Shown here piece by piece: positions 42,622-50,124 of a DNA stretch of 64,000 nt. This stretch comes from Streptomyces collinus (GTDB lineage: Bacteria > Actinomycetota > Actinomycetes > Streptomycetales > Streptomycetaceae), in contig NZ_CP133771.1 of the NCBI RefSeq assembly GCF_031348265.1, forward strand, positions 4,650,001 to 4,714,000, read 5' to 3'. A program made the translations under genes and the position numbers. Position 1 is the first letter of the stretch. Each line of letters starts with the position of its first letter. Below the pieces are notes generated by a model. That model was not told the origin of the DNA. It did not search any database and saw nothing but the letters and a program-made list of their open reading frames with translations.

Positions 42622-43899
42622 TCAGAGACGTTCGACGTGCGGGGCCGCTGCCATGACGCCGCGCGTGTCCAGCACATAGGCCGCCTCGGCGGCGAGCCGG
42701 ACGAGGTCGAACTCGTCGTGCGGGGTGAGCAGGACGACGGCGTCGAAGTCGGCGACAGTGACTGTCGTCGCTGTCGTCGCTGTCGCCGGCCCGAAGGGGA
42801 TCTCGCGGCAACTGCCGTCCGCCACGGCCACGTAGGGATCCGCGACGGTGACGTCCGCGCCCATCTGCCGCAGCCGGTCGATGACTTCGACGGCCGGTGA
42901 CTGACGGGCGTCCGAGGTGCCCGGCTTGTAGGTCGCGCCGAGGGCGAGGATCCGCGCCCCGTGCACGCTCCGCCGGAACCGCCGGCTGAGGGCGTCCTGC
43001 AGTCGCCGCACCACATAGTCCGGCTGGCTCTCGTTGATGTCCTGGGCCAGCTCGATGAGCCGGAACGTCTGCCCGTGCCGAGCCTTGACGTGGTGGCTGA
43101 GGTAGACCGGGTCGATGGGCAGGCAGTGCCCGCCGACCCCGGGCCCGGGCAGGAACCTCGTGAACCCGAAGGGCTTGGTCGCGGCCAGCTCCAGCGTGTG
43201 CCAGACGTCCACCCCGAGCGTGTGGGCCATCCGCGAAAGCTCGTTGACCAGCGCGATGTTGACGTGCCGGTAGGTGTTCTCGAACACCTTGGCCAGCTCG
43301 GCCTCTTCCAGCCCCGAGGCGGGCACGGTGACGTCGGTGACGGTGTCGTAGAAGGCCTTCACGCGCTCCAGGCAGCCCTCGGTCAGCCCGGCGACGATCT
43401 TCGGCGTGTTCTCCAGCCGCCAGTCGGCGTTGCCGGGATCGATGCGCTCGGGGCTGAACCCGACGTGGAAGTCCCGCCCGGCGACGAGGCCGGAGCCCTC
43501 CTCCAGCAACGGGATGAGCACGTCACGGGTGGTGCCGGGGTGGGTCGTCGATTCGAGGACGACGGTGGCGCCCGGCTCGATCCACCCGGCGAGCACACGG
43601 CCGGCGTCCCGTACGCAACTCAGGTCCGGCGCACGGTCGGTGAGCGGCGTGGGCACGGTGATGACCGCGACGTCGAACCCCTTGAGGTCCTGCGGATCGG
43701 AGGTCGCGTAGTACGTGTCCGAGCCGAGCACCGCCTGAAGCCGGTCGTCGCCGATGTCCTCGACGTACGACGAACCTGCGGCCAGCGCCTCGCAACGCGC
43801 CCGGTCGGGCTCGTAGCCGGTGACGGTGTGCCCGACCTCGGCGGCCCTCACGGCCAGAGGCAGGCCGACATAGCCCTGCCCCAGCACACATATGTGCAT
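42622..43899 (-). CDS. Nucleotide-sugar dehydrogenase (UDP-HexNAc/UDP-glucose 6-dehydrogenase family)
   Basis: 425 residues. The N-terminal Rossmann motif is CVLGQGYVGLPLAV; the middle has TPLTDRAPDLSCV and LESTTHPGTT; the catalytic Cys lies in GPGVGGHCLPIDP; the C-terminal UDP-binding domain has ALGATYKPGTSDARQSPAVE. It oxidises a 6-hydroxymethyl to a carboxylate with two NAD+. The GGHC-PIDP form resembles UDP-GlcNAc/UDP-ManNAc dehydrogenases (WecC, TviB) more than UDP-glucose enzymes (GGSCFPKD), so the product may be an N-acetylhexosaminuronic acid. First gene of the three-gene locus with the small membrane protein and the HasA-like synthase. A GTCGTC/GCTGTC microsatellite gives an Ala-Thr-Val run near residue 375. 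Confidence 0.9.
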   Translation of the reverse strand: MHICVLGQGYVGLPLAVRAAEVGHTVTGYEPDRARCEALAAGSSYVEDIGDDRLQAVLGSDTYYATSDPQDLKGFDVAVITVPTPLTDRAPDLSCVRDAGRVLAGWIEPGATVVLESTTHPGTTRDVLIPLLEEGSGLVAGRDFHVGFSPERIDPGNADWRLENTPKIVAGLTEGCLERVKAFYDTVTDVTVPASGLEEAELAKVFENTYRHVNIALVNELSRMAHTLGVDVWHTLELAATKPFGFTRFLPGPGVGGHCLPIDPVYLSHHVKARHGQTFRLIELAQDINESQPDYVVRRLQDALSRRFRRSVHGARILALGATYKPGTSDARQSPAVEVIDRLRQMGADVTVADPYVAVADGSCREIPFGPATATTATTVTVADFDAVVLLTPHDEFDLVRLAAEAAYVLDTRGVMAAAPHVERL

Positions 43900-44944
43900 G
43901 TGGATTCCTCACCCCTGAAGTACGGCCGCCTGTTCCTGAAGCAGGCGCCGTGGCGTGGTACTGCGTGAGAAGCGGCGTGGGAACGGCACCACCGCCGCGT
44001 CACCGGACTGCCGGGCCCCCTTGCCCGACCGTGCGCAAAGCGCAACCGGTGATCTTCACAAACCCCCCTCATTTGTGGACCTTCATGGTTCAACAAAAAT
44101 TCGCTGAACGGAACCCTCTTTACTGTTTCGATACGTGAAGTGCGGCGAGGACAGGGTTGGTTAGGGGCTGACGCCGCCTCAACTGCCAGCCTGGGGGGCT
44201 CGTAGGCGTTTGTGATCTTCACAAACGGCGAGCGGGTTGGCGGCCCTCGAAGTGACGGGCCGAGTGCAGTCGCGAATATCGTGCGCCCCTGTTTGCGCCC
44301 CCCTGTACCACCGCTCCGCACCTCCAGGGGTTACCCGCGGTCCGCCCGGGTCTCGGTGGGCCCAGACCAGGGAAGCCCCGCCTGGCGCCGTCAACACCGA
44401 GCGGTGGCAGGCGCGTTCGGTCGGGAGCGCGGCTTCGGCGCAGCCGCCGGCTGAGACGTGGGCGGTCTACGGGGCGAGGCGTCCGCGCCGGCGGGGGGGC
44501 GCGCTCATGGCCTCGGCGCGGCCGGTGAAACGTCGAGCCGGCAAGCGAGGATGCGAGCTCACTCATGGCCGAAACTTTTCCGTGTTGTGCCGCCCATCGC
44601 TGTGCTACATTCCGTTCGATTCCGATCACTCACGCTTCGCTCCCTATCGCGACAAGGTGAGCAGAAGCGGACTGGGGCATTCCGACCAAGTGGCCCCGTC
44701 GATCGGAATCGAGAAGCGGGGGGAAGCAGTGTGTCTGGATTCGGCAATGCCGCCGGGTGATCATTCACGTTCTTCGGTGATGAATCCTCGGCTCACCACT
44801 TGATGCGCAGAGTCGGGTATTCCGCTGCCGCGGCAGCATTCAATGACGTGTATTGACCGCGGCTCGACCACCGTCCAGGACGGGCGCTCTGTGGTGTCCT
44901 CCCCAAGCCAATTCTGTCGTGCACCGGAAGACTAGGGGATCTTC
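43900..44944. other. Long intergenic region with repeated palindromic motif
   Basis: About 1.05 kb without a supportable gene between two divergent genes. The 15-mer GTGATCTTCACAAAC occurs at 44049-44063 and again at 44212-44226, where it completes a palindrome. The part around 44085-44140 is unusually AT-rich for this genome and probably holds promoters. It likely contains separate regulatory regions for the dehydrogenase operon and for the secreted inhibitor-like protein. Confidence 0.55.
44208..44226. promoter_or_regulatory. Perfect palindrome GTTTGTGA-TCT-TCACAAAC
   Basis: 8-bp arms around TCT. The right three-quarters is repeated exactly at 44049-44063. It resembles Rex (TTGTGA-N6-TCACAA) and CRP sites but has only a 3-bp centre, so it fits neither. 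Candidate operator of an unknown regulator. Confidence 0.55.
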
Positions 44945-45685
44945 GTGCGCATACGCACCATGCTGACCATTGCGGCTATCGGGTCGGTGACACTGACCGG
45001 CGTCACCGTCGCTCCATCCATGGCTGCCGACGAACCGGGCGCGGGGCCCGGGATCGTGTCGGACGTCCTCACGCCCGAGGAAGAGGCAAAGGTTCACGCC
45101 TCGGTGGACCCCGCCGACAAGGTCGACATGTACTACAAGGGCGAGAAGGTCGACCCGGCGTCCGACTGGAACGGCGCGGACATCTGCGCCGAGGTGTCGG
45201 AGGACGGCACGATGCAGTGCTTCGACAGCGACACCGAGGCCAACAAGTTCCTGGCTGCCCACGCGCCCACGGCGGAGGCCCGGTCCGGAGCGAAGCGGGC
45301 GCTGGCGGCCAAGCCGGCGGCGACGCAGAACGTGACCATGGTGGCCCCGAAGGAAGCGGCCATCCAGAGGTACCAGGACTGCCCCAGCAGCTACGTCTGC
45401 CTCTGGCAGAACTCGAACTATTCCGGCAGGCGCCTGCAGTGGCCCACCTACGACACGGCCAGGACTCGTCACCTCGACCAGTACTCGCCGTCGTTCCGGG
45501 ACAAGGCCTCGTCCGCCTTCATCAACCGACCGCAGCGGGGAGTCGAACTGTACGACTTCCGGAGCGGGCTTCCTGACCCCCACCTGTTCCTGGGAGCCGG
45601 ATACAGCCTGTATTCCAATTTCACCAACATCGACTACACCTACGGTGGCAGCTGGAACGACAAGGCTGACGCCATCAAGTTCTGA
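44945..45685 (+). CDS. Secreted protein with peptidase-inhibitor I36-like domain
   Basis: 246 residues. GTG start preceded by AGGGGA. Signal peptide IRTMLTIAAIGSVTLTGVTV, cleaved near SMA-ADE. An acidic, flexible propeptide-like stretch (about 30-135) precedes a C-terminal beta/gamma-crystallin-type domain with CPSSYVCLWQNSNYSGRRLQ, DKASSAFINRP and NDKADAIKF, the pattern of the I36 (Streptomyces metalloproteinase inhibitor) family. Two Cys in the CPSSYVC segment and two earlier (ICAE, QCFD) could form disulfides. Predicted extracellular inhibitor or structural protein; a hairpin terminator follows. Confidence 0.85.
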   Translation: MRIRTMLTIAAIGSVTLTGVTVAPSMAADEPGAGPGIVSDVLTPEEEAKVHASVDPADKVDMYYKGEKVDPASDWNGADICAEVSEDGTMQCFDSDTEANKFLAAHAPTAEARSGAKRALAAKPAATQNVTMVAPKEAAIQRYQDCPSSYVCLWQNSNYSGRRLQWPTYDTARTRHLDQYSPSFRDKASSAFINRPQRGVELYDFRSGLPDPHLFLGAGYSLYSNFTNIDYTYGGSWNDKADAIKF

Positions 45686-45720
45686 TTCAGGCACGTTCTG
45701 ATTCAGTCAACTCGCCAGTG

Positions 45721-45746
45721 CCGGCACCCCTTTCCAGGGGTGCCGG
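45721..45746 (+). terminator. Hairpin terminator after the I36-like gene
   Basis: An 11-bp stem CCGGCACCCCT / AGGGGTGCCGG with loop TTCC, 35 bases past the stop of the I36-like gene and upstream of the lipoprotein start. Confidence 0.8.
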
Positions 45747-45791
45747 TACTCTGACATTCGCATCCAGCCCAAGCATGCGACGGAGACCTCT

Positions 45792-46226
45792 GTGAAACGC
45801 ACCCCCCACACCGCTGCCGTTCTCACGCTCGGCGCTGTCTTGATCGCCGGAACTGCCGCCTGCAGCACCGACAGTGCCGCGGAGCCCGACAAGATCGGCG
45901 TCGTGGAAAAGCTTCCCGCTGATCCGAATGAGGCGAAGTCGAAGGAGAACGCCAAGGAGTTCCGCTCCTGGGTCGAAGCGCATGGAACCGCGCAGGAGAA
46001 GGAAGCGGTCGGGCGGGTGCAGCGCATCATCGGAGAGTGGAACGAGAAGACGGGCAACGCCTACCTCTCGACCGACATCGAGGGCGGGAAGACCCAGGTG
46101 GAGGACCCGCAAGCGGCTGCGACCGCGATCGTGAAGGCGTTCGGCGAGTGGAAGGACTCGGACCAGGGGTATGCCTCGGTCTATGACGTCTTCGGCAACG
46201 CAATGATCACTAATCACAAGTTCTGA
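45792..46226 (+). CDS. Predicted lipoprotein, unknown function
   Basis: 144 residues, GTG start after GGAGACC. Signal sequence RTPHTAAVLTLGAVLIAGTA followed by the lipobox-like AGTAACS, with Cys as the modified residue. The mature part is helical and charged (KENAKEFRSWVEAHGTAQEK, VQRIIGEWNEKTGNAYLSTD), with no recognised domain. It lies after a terminator, so it probably has its own promoter in the short gap, though read-through from the I36-like gene is possible. Likely anchored to the outer face of the membrane. Confidence 0.8.
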   Translation: MKRTPHTAAVLTLGAVLIAGTAACSTDSAAEPDKIGVVEKLPADPNEAKSKENAKEFRSWVEAHGTAQEKEAVGRVQRIIGEWNEKTGNAYLSTDIEGGKTQVEDPQAAATAIVKAFGEWKDSDQGYASVYDVFGNAMITNHKF

Positions 46227-46340
46227 GCGAAGCGCCGACCCGCCTCCGGCTGAGCCCGGAGCGTACGGAAGCGGTCCGCACCGCCGCCCGCCTTCGGACG
46301 GTGGGGCTCGCCGGCTTCCGCAAGCTCGCCCCGTGAACGC

Positions 46341-46379
46341 CGACGCCCCCTGCCCGATGACTCGGAACAGGGGGCGTCG
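46341..46379. terminator. Hairpin terminator between convergent genes
   Basis: A 12-bp stem (CGACGCCCCCTG / CAGGGGGCGTCG) with a 15-base loop between the lipoprotein gene and the end of the Fe-S oxidoreductase gene. Confidence 0.75.
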
Positions 46380-46407
46380 CCATGTGCGAACGAACCGCGA
46401 GAACGGC

Positions 46408-48726
46408 CTACTTCACCGGCTCCGGCTCCGGCGCGTTCTCCGAGTCCGACGTGCCCGCCGGCGGCTCGTCGTCGCCGTCGTCGTCGGCGTCCTCCGCCGG
46501 GACCGGCGTCTTCACCGAGTCCAGCAGCAGCTGGGCGACGTCCACGACCTGGATGGACTCCTTCGCCTTGCCGTCGTTCTTCTTGCCGTTGACGGAGTCC
46601 GTGAGCATGACCAGGCAGAACGGGCAGGCCGTCGAGACGATGTCGGGGTTGACCGACAGGGCCTCGTCGACGCGCTCGTTGTTGATGCGCTTGCCGATCC
46701 GCTCCTCCATCCACATCCGCGCACCACCGGCGCCGCAGCAGAAGCCGCGCTCCTTGTGGCGGTGCATCTCCTCGTTGCGGATGCCGGGGACGCTCGCGAT
46801 GATCTCGCGCGGCGGCGTGTAGATCTTGTTGTGGCGGCCCAGGTAGCACGGGTCGTGGTACGTGATGATGCCCTCGACCGGCGTGACCGGGATCAGCTTG
46901 CCCTCGTCGACGAGGTGCTGGAGCAGCTGCGTGTGGTGGATGACCTCGTAGTCGCCGCCGAGCTGCGGGTACTCGTTGCCGAGCGTGTTGAGACAGTGCG
47001 GGCAGGTGGCGACGATCTTCTTGGCGGACTTGGGCTTCGCCGACTCGGCGACGACCTTGCCCTCGTCGTCCATCTCCTCGCCGAACGCCATGTTCAGCGC
47101 CATGACGTTCTCCATGCCGAGCTCCTGGAACAGGGGCTCGTTGCCGAGACGCCGGGCGGAGTCACCGGTGCACTTCTCGTCGCCGCCCATGATCGCGAAC
47201 TTGACGCCCGCGATGTGCAGCAGCTCCGCGAAGGCCTTGGTGGTCTTCTTGGCGCGGTCCTCCAGGGCGCCGGCACAGCCGACCCAGTACAGGTACTCGA
47301 CCTCGGACAGGTCCTCGATGTCCTTGCCGACGACCGGGACCTCGAAGTCGACCTCCTTGAGCCACTCCAGGCGCTGCTTCTTCGCCAGGCCCCAGGGGTT
47401 GCCCTTCTTCTCCAGGTTCTTGAGCATCGTGCCCGCCTCGGACGGGAAGGAGGACTCGATCATCACCTGGTAGCGGCGCATGTCGACGATGTGGTCGACG
47501 TGCTCGATGTCCACCGGGCACTGCTCGACGCAGGCGCCGCAGGTGGTGCAGGACCACAGGACGTCCGGGTCGATGACGCCGTTCTCCTCGGCGGTGCCGA
47601 CCAGCGGGCGCTCGGCCTCGGCGAGGGCCGCGGCGGGGACGTCCTTCAGGGCCTCCTCGGACGCCTTCTCCTCGCCCTCCATCGTCTTGCCGCCGCCGGC
47701 CAGCAGGTACGGCGCCTTGGCGTGCGCGTGGTCCCGCAGGGACATGATCAGCAGCTTGGGGGAGAGGGGCTTGCCCGTGTTCCAGGCGGGGCACTGCGAC
47801 TGGCAGCGGCCGCACTCGGTGCAGGTGGAGAAGTCCAGCAGGCCCTTCCAGGAGTACTGCTCGACCTGGGAGACACCGAAGACGTCGTCGTCGCCCGGGT
47901 CGGTGAAGTCGATCGGCTTGCCGCCCGACGTCATCGGCTGGAGCGCGCCGAGGGCGGTGCCGCCGCTCGCCTCGCGCTTGAACCAGATGTTCGGGAACGC
48001 CAGGAAGCGGTGCCAGGCGACACCCATGTTGGTGTTGAGCGACACCACGATCATCCAGACGAACGAGGTGCCGATCTTGATCATCGCGACGAAGTAGACG
48101 AGGTTCTGCAGCGCGGAGACGCTCAGCCCCTTGAACGCGAGCACCAGCGGGTACGACGCGAAGTACGACGCCTCGTAGTGGTCGACGTGGTGGAGCGCGC
48201 CCTCCAGGCCCCGCAGGACGTAGATCGCCAGGCCGATGGTGAGGATGACGTACTCGACGAAGTACGCCTGGCCGGCCTTGGAGCCGGCGAAGCGGGACTT
48301 GCGGCCCGGGCGGCTCGGCAGGTTCAGCAGGCGGATCGCGATGAGCACCGCGATGCCCAGGATCGTCATCACGCCGATGAACTCGATGTACAGCTCGAAC
48401 GGCAGGAACCCACCGATGACCGGCAGCACCCAGTCGGCCTGGAACAGCTGGCCGAAGGCCTGGGCGAGGGTCGGAGGGAGCGTCAGGAAGCCGACGGCGA
48501 CGAACCAGTGGGCGACACCGACGATGCCCCACCGGTTCATGCGCGTGTGGCCGAGGAACTCCTTCACCAGGGTCACGCTGCGCTGGTAGGGGTTGTCGGT
48601 CCGGGTACCGGCGGGGACCGGCTGGCCCAGCTTGAAGTACCGGACGAACTGGCCGATCGCGCGTGCGAGCAGCGCGACGCCGACCACGGTCAGAACCAGC
48701 GACACGATGATCGCGGCGAGTTGCAT
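46408..48726 (-). CDS. Membrane-anchored iron-sulfur oxidoreductase (HdrDE/GlpC-like)
   Basis: 772 residues. About six N-terminal membrane helices (1-250; nitrate-reductase-gamma/HdrE-like, with several His able to bind haem) are fused to two 4Fe-4S motifs, CTECGRCQSQCP and CTTCGACVEQCP. Two CCG cysteine-rich domains follow: one with VGCAGALED and CPHCLNTLGNE, the other with HDPCYLGRHN and GFCCGAGGARMWME. Such proteins pass electrons from quinol or a flavoprotein to heterodisulfide-like or other acceptors; actinobacterial members are conserved but their acceptor is unclear. The acidic C-terminal tail is disordered. Start ATG 48726 after GGAGCC on the minus strand. Single-gene transcript. Confidence 0.92.
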   Translation of the reverse strand: MQLAAIIVSLVLTVVGVALLARAIGQFVRYFKLGQPVPAGTRTDNPYQRSVTLVKEFLGHTRMNRWGIVGVAHWFVAVGFLTLPPTLAQAFGQLFQADWVLPVIGGFLPFELYIEFIGVMTILGIAVLIAIRLLNLPSRPGRKSRFAGSKAGQAYFVEYVILTIGLAIYVLRGLEGALHHVDHYEASYFASYPLVLAFKGLSVSALQNLVYFVAMIKIGTSFVWMIVVSLNTNMGVAWHRFLAFPNIWFKREASGGTALGALQPMTSGGKPIDFTDPGDDDVFGVSQVEQYSWKGLLDFSTCTECGRCQSQCPAWNTGKPLSPKLLIMSLRDHAHAKAPYLLAGGGKTMEGEEKASEEALKDVPAAALAEAERPLVGTAEENGVIDPDVLWSCTTCGACVEQCPVDIEHVDHIVDMRRYQVMIESSFPSEAGTMLKNLEKKGNPWGLAKKQRLEWLKEVDFEVPVVGKDIEDLSEVEYLYWVGCAGALEDRAKKTTKAFAELLHIAGVKFAIMGGDEKCTGDSARRLGNEPLFQELGMENVMALNMAFGEEMDDEGKVVAESAKPKSAKKIVATCPHCLNTLGNEYPQLGGDYEVIHHTQLLQHLVDEGKLIPVTPVEGIITYHDPCYLGRHNKIYTPPREIIASVPGIRNEEMHRHKERGFCCGAGGARMWMEERIGKRINNERVDEALSVNPDIVSTACPFCLVMLTDSVNGKKNDGKAKESIQVVDVAQLLLDSVKTPVPAEDADDDGDDEPPAGTSDSENAPEPEPVK

Positions 48727-48896
48727 GGGGGCTCCTCGGGCCTGCGAGGGGTTTCGTCGGGTGACCTGTCGTTTTGCAGGGTTCCCCGAAATTACTAAGC
48801 GGTAACTTATGCAGTCCGTCTGAGACTACCCTCATCCTCCGCCGCACTGTAGCCGGGTGGGCAGTGATCTGAATCGCTGAGGGTTGCCTCAGAAAC

Positions 48897-48931
48897 GGAC
48901 CGGATCCGGACCGGATCCGGACCGAATCCGG
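48897..48931. repeat. Three 11-bp direct repeats in a divergent promoter gap
   Basis: GGACCGGATCC, GGACCGGATCC and GGACCGAATCC in direct succession, each also containing a BamHI-like palindrome. The 11-bp period places the units on one face of the helix, about 80 bases upstream of the transferase start at 49011. Confidence 0.8.
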
Positions 48932-49010
48932 TGCCGTCCCGTCGCGATCCCGACGGCATCTCCTCGTGTTATTCGTACCGAATTGTCATAATCTCGCCTA
49001 CCTTATATCC

Positions 49011-50030
49011 GTGCTCTACGGGATCACCGCCGCCGCCACCGCCCTCCTCCTCGCCGCCCTGCTCTCGGCCGCCCTGCGGGCCCCCGCCCTGCGGCTGCGG
49101 CTGGTCGAACGACGGCGGCAGCGGGACGTGCCGCTGTCCGGGGGCGTCGCCGTCGTGCTCGTCACCGGGCTGGTCGTGGGGGCCGGGGAATGGCTGGGGC
49201 TCGCGCCGCCCGCCGACGGGACGCCGGGGGTGCTCGCCGCCGCGGGCGCCGTCGCCCTGCTCGGGCTCGTCGACGACGTGTGGCGGCTGCGGCGCCGGGT
49301 GCTGGCCGCCGGCACCGGCGTGGCCGCCGCGTGTGTCGTGCCGTACGGGGAGACGGGGGTGGGGACCGGGCTGCTGGCCGTCGTGTGGGTGGTGGCGGTG
49401 GCGTTCGGGCTGCGGGGGCTCGATCACGCCGACGGGCTGGCGGGTACGGCCGGGGTCGTCGCCGCCTTCGGGGTGGCGGCCTGTGCGGCCGTCGTGGGGA
49501 TGGACGGGGTGGCCGGGGCGATGAGCGTGCTGGCCGCCGCCCTGACCGGGTTCCTGCTGCACAACTGGCACCCCGCGCGTGTGGGGCTGGGCAGTTGCGG
49601 GTCCCTGTCCGCGGGGTTCGTGATCGCCGTGGGGGCCGTGTACGCCCGGGCCGGGTCCGGGGTCGTGGAGAGCGCGGGGGTGCTGTTCGCGCTGACCGCA
49701 CTGGTGGGTGCCGATGCCGTGCTCGTGCTGGGGGCGCGGCGGCTGGGCGGTCGGGGGGTGTTGCGCAGTGGGCCCGATCATCTCGCGCACCGGCTGCGGC
49801 GGCTCGGGCTGACCGCGCCGGGGGCGAGTCTGCTGCTGGGAACGGGGGCGTTGTCCGGGGCGCTCGTCGGGGTACTCGCGCATGCCGGCCGGATCGGCTC
49901 CGGTGCCCTGTGGTGGGTGGCGGGAGGGGCACTCGTGGTGGTGTTCGCCCTCTCGCGTGTCCCTGTGCGCGGACCTCGACGGAGCGTATCGCCGCAGGTC
50001 AGCAGCCCATTGCGTGTAAGGAACGGATAA
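49011..50030 (+). CDS. MraY/WecA-like glycosyl-phosphate transferase (GT4 family)
   Basis: 339 residues with about ten membrane helices. Family motifs: PLSGGVAVVL near residue 45, the acidic LLGLVDDVWRLRRR loop, the GLDHADGLAG active-site loop (usually NxxDG, here HADG), and GSCGSLSAGF; the later HHHLxxxG-type loop is replaced by GPDHLAHRLRRLG. These enzymes attach a sugar phosphate to undecaprenyl phosphate; the altered loops leave substrate and activity uncertain. The GTG at 49011 has no ribosome-binding site but lies about seven bases after TTATAT and 22 after TTGTCA, so the mRNA may be leaderless. Confidence 0.75.
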   Translation: MLYGITAAATALLLAALLSAALRAPALRLRLVERRRQRDVPLSGGVAVVLVTGLVVGAGEWLGLAPPADGTPGVLAAAGAVALLGLVDDVWRLRRRVLAAGTGVAAACVVPYGETGVGTGLLAVVWVVAVAFGLRGLDHADGLAGTAGVVAAFGVAACAAVVGMDGVAGAMSVLAAALTGFLLHNWHPARVGLGSCGSLSAGFVIAVGAVYARAGSGVVESAGVLFALTALVGADAVLVLGARRLGGRGVLRSGPDHLAHRLRRLGLTAPGASLLLGTGALSGALVGVLAHAGRIGSGALWWVAGGALVVVFALSRVPVRGPRRSVSPQVSSPLRVRNG

Positions 50031-50032
50031 GA

Positions 50033-50053
50033 GTTGAGCCTGCCCGACTCAGC
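50033..50053. promoter_or_regulatory. Imperfect HAIR-like repeat upstream of dnaK
   Basis: GTTGAGC-N7-ACTCAGC, matching the HspR consensus CTTGAGT-N7-ACTCAAG in 10 of 14 arm bases. It lies 31 bp upstream of the perfect site. Multiple HAIR copies are described for Streptomyces dnaK promoters. Confidence 0.55.
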
Positions 50054-50084
50054 TCTGTTGACCGGTTGGGGGCCGTCGTGCACA

Positions 50085-50105
50085 CTTGAGTCCGTTCCAC
50101 TCAAG
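50085..50105. promoter_or_regulatory. HAIR operator (HspR binding site) of the dnaK operon
   Basis: CTTGAGT-CCGTTCC-ACTCAAG, an exact match to the HAIR consensus CTTGAGT-N7-ACTCAAG, extended by one base pair on each side. It ends six bases before the dnaK ribosome-binding site GGAGGAA. HspR, encoded at 53852, should bind here together with DnaK as co-repressor. Confidence 0.95.
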
Positions 50106-50124
50106 TCAGCTGGAGGAATCAACC

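Noticed and set aside
44208..44226. Rex or CRP operator
   Set aside because: The half-sites resemble both but the centre is three bases instead of about six, so neither protein's known spacing fits. Kept only as an unknown palindrome.
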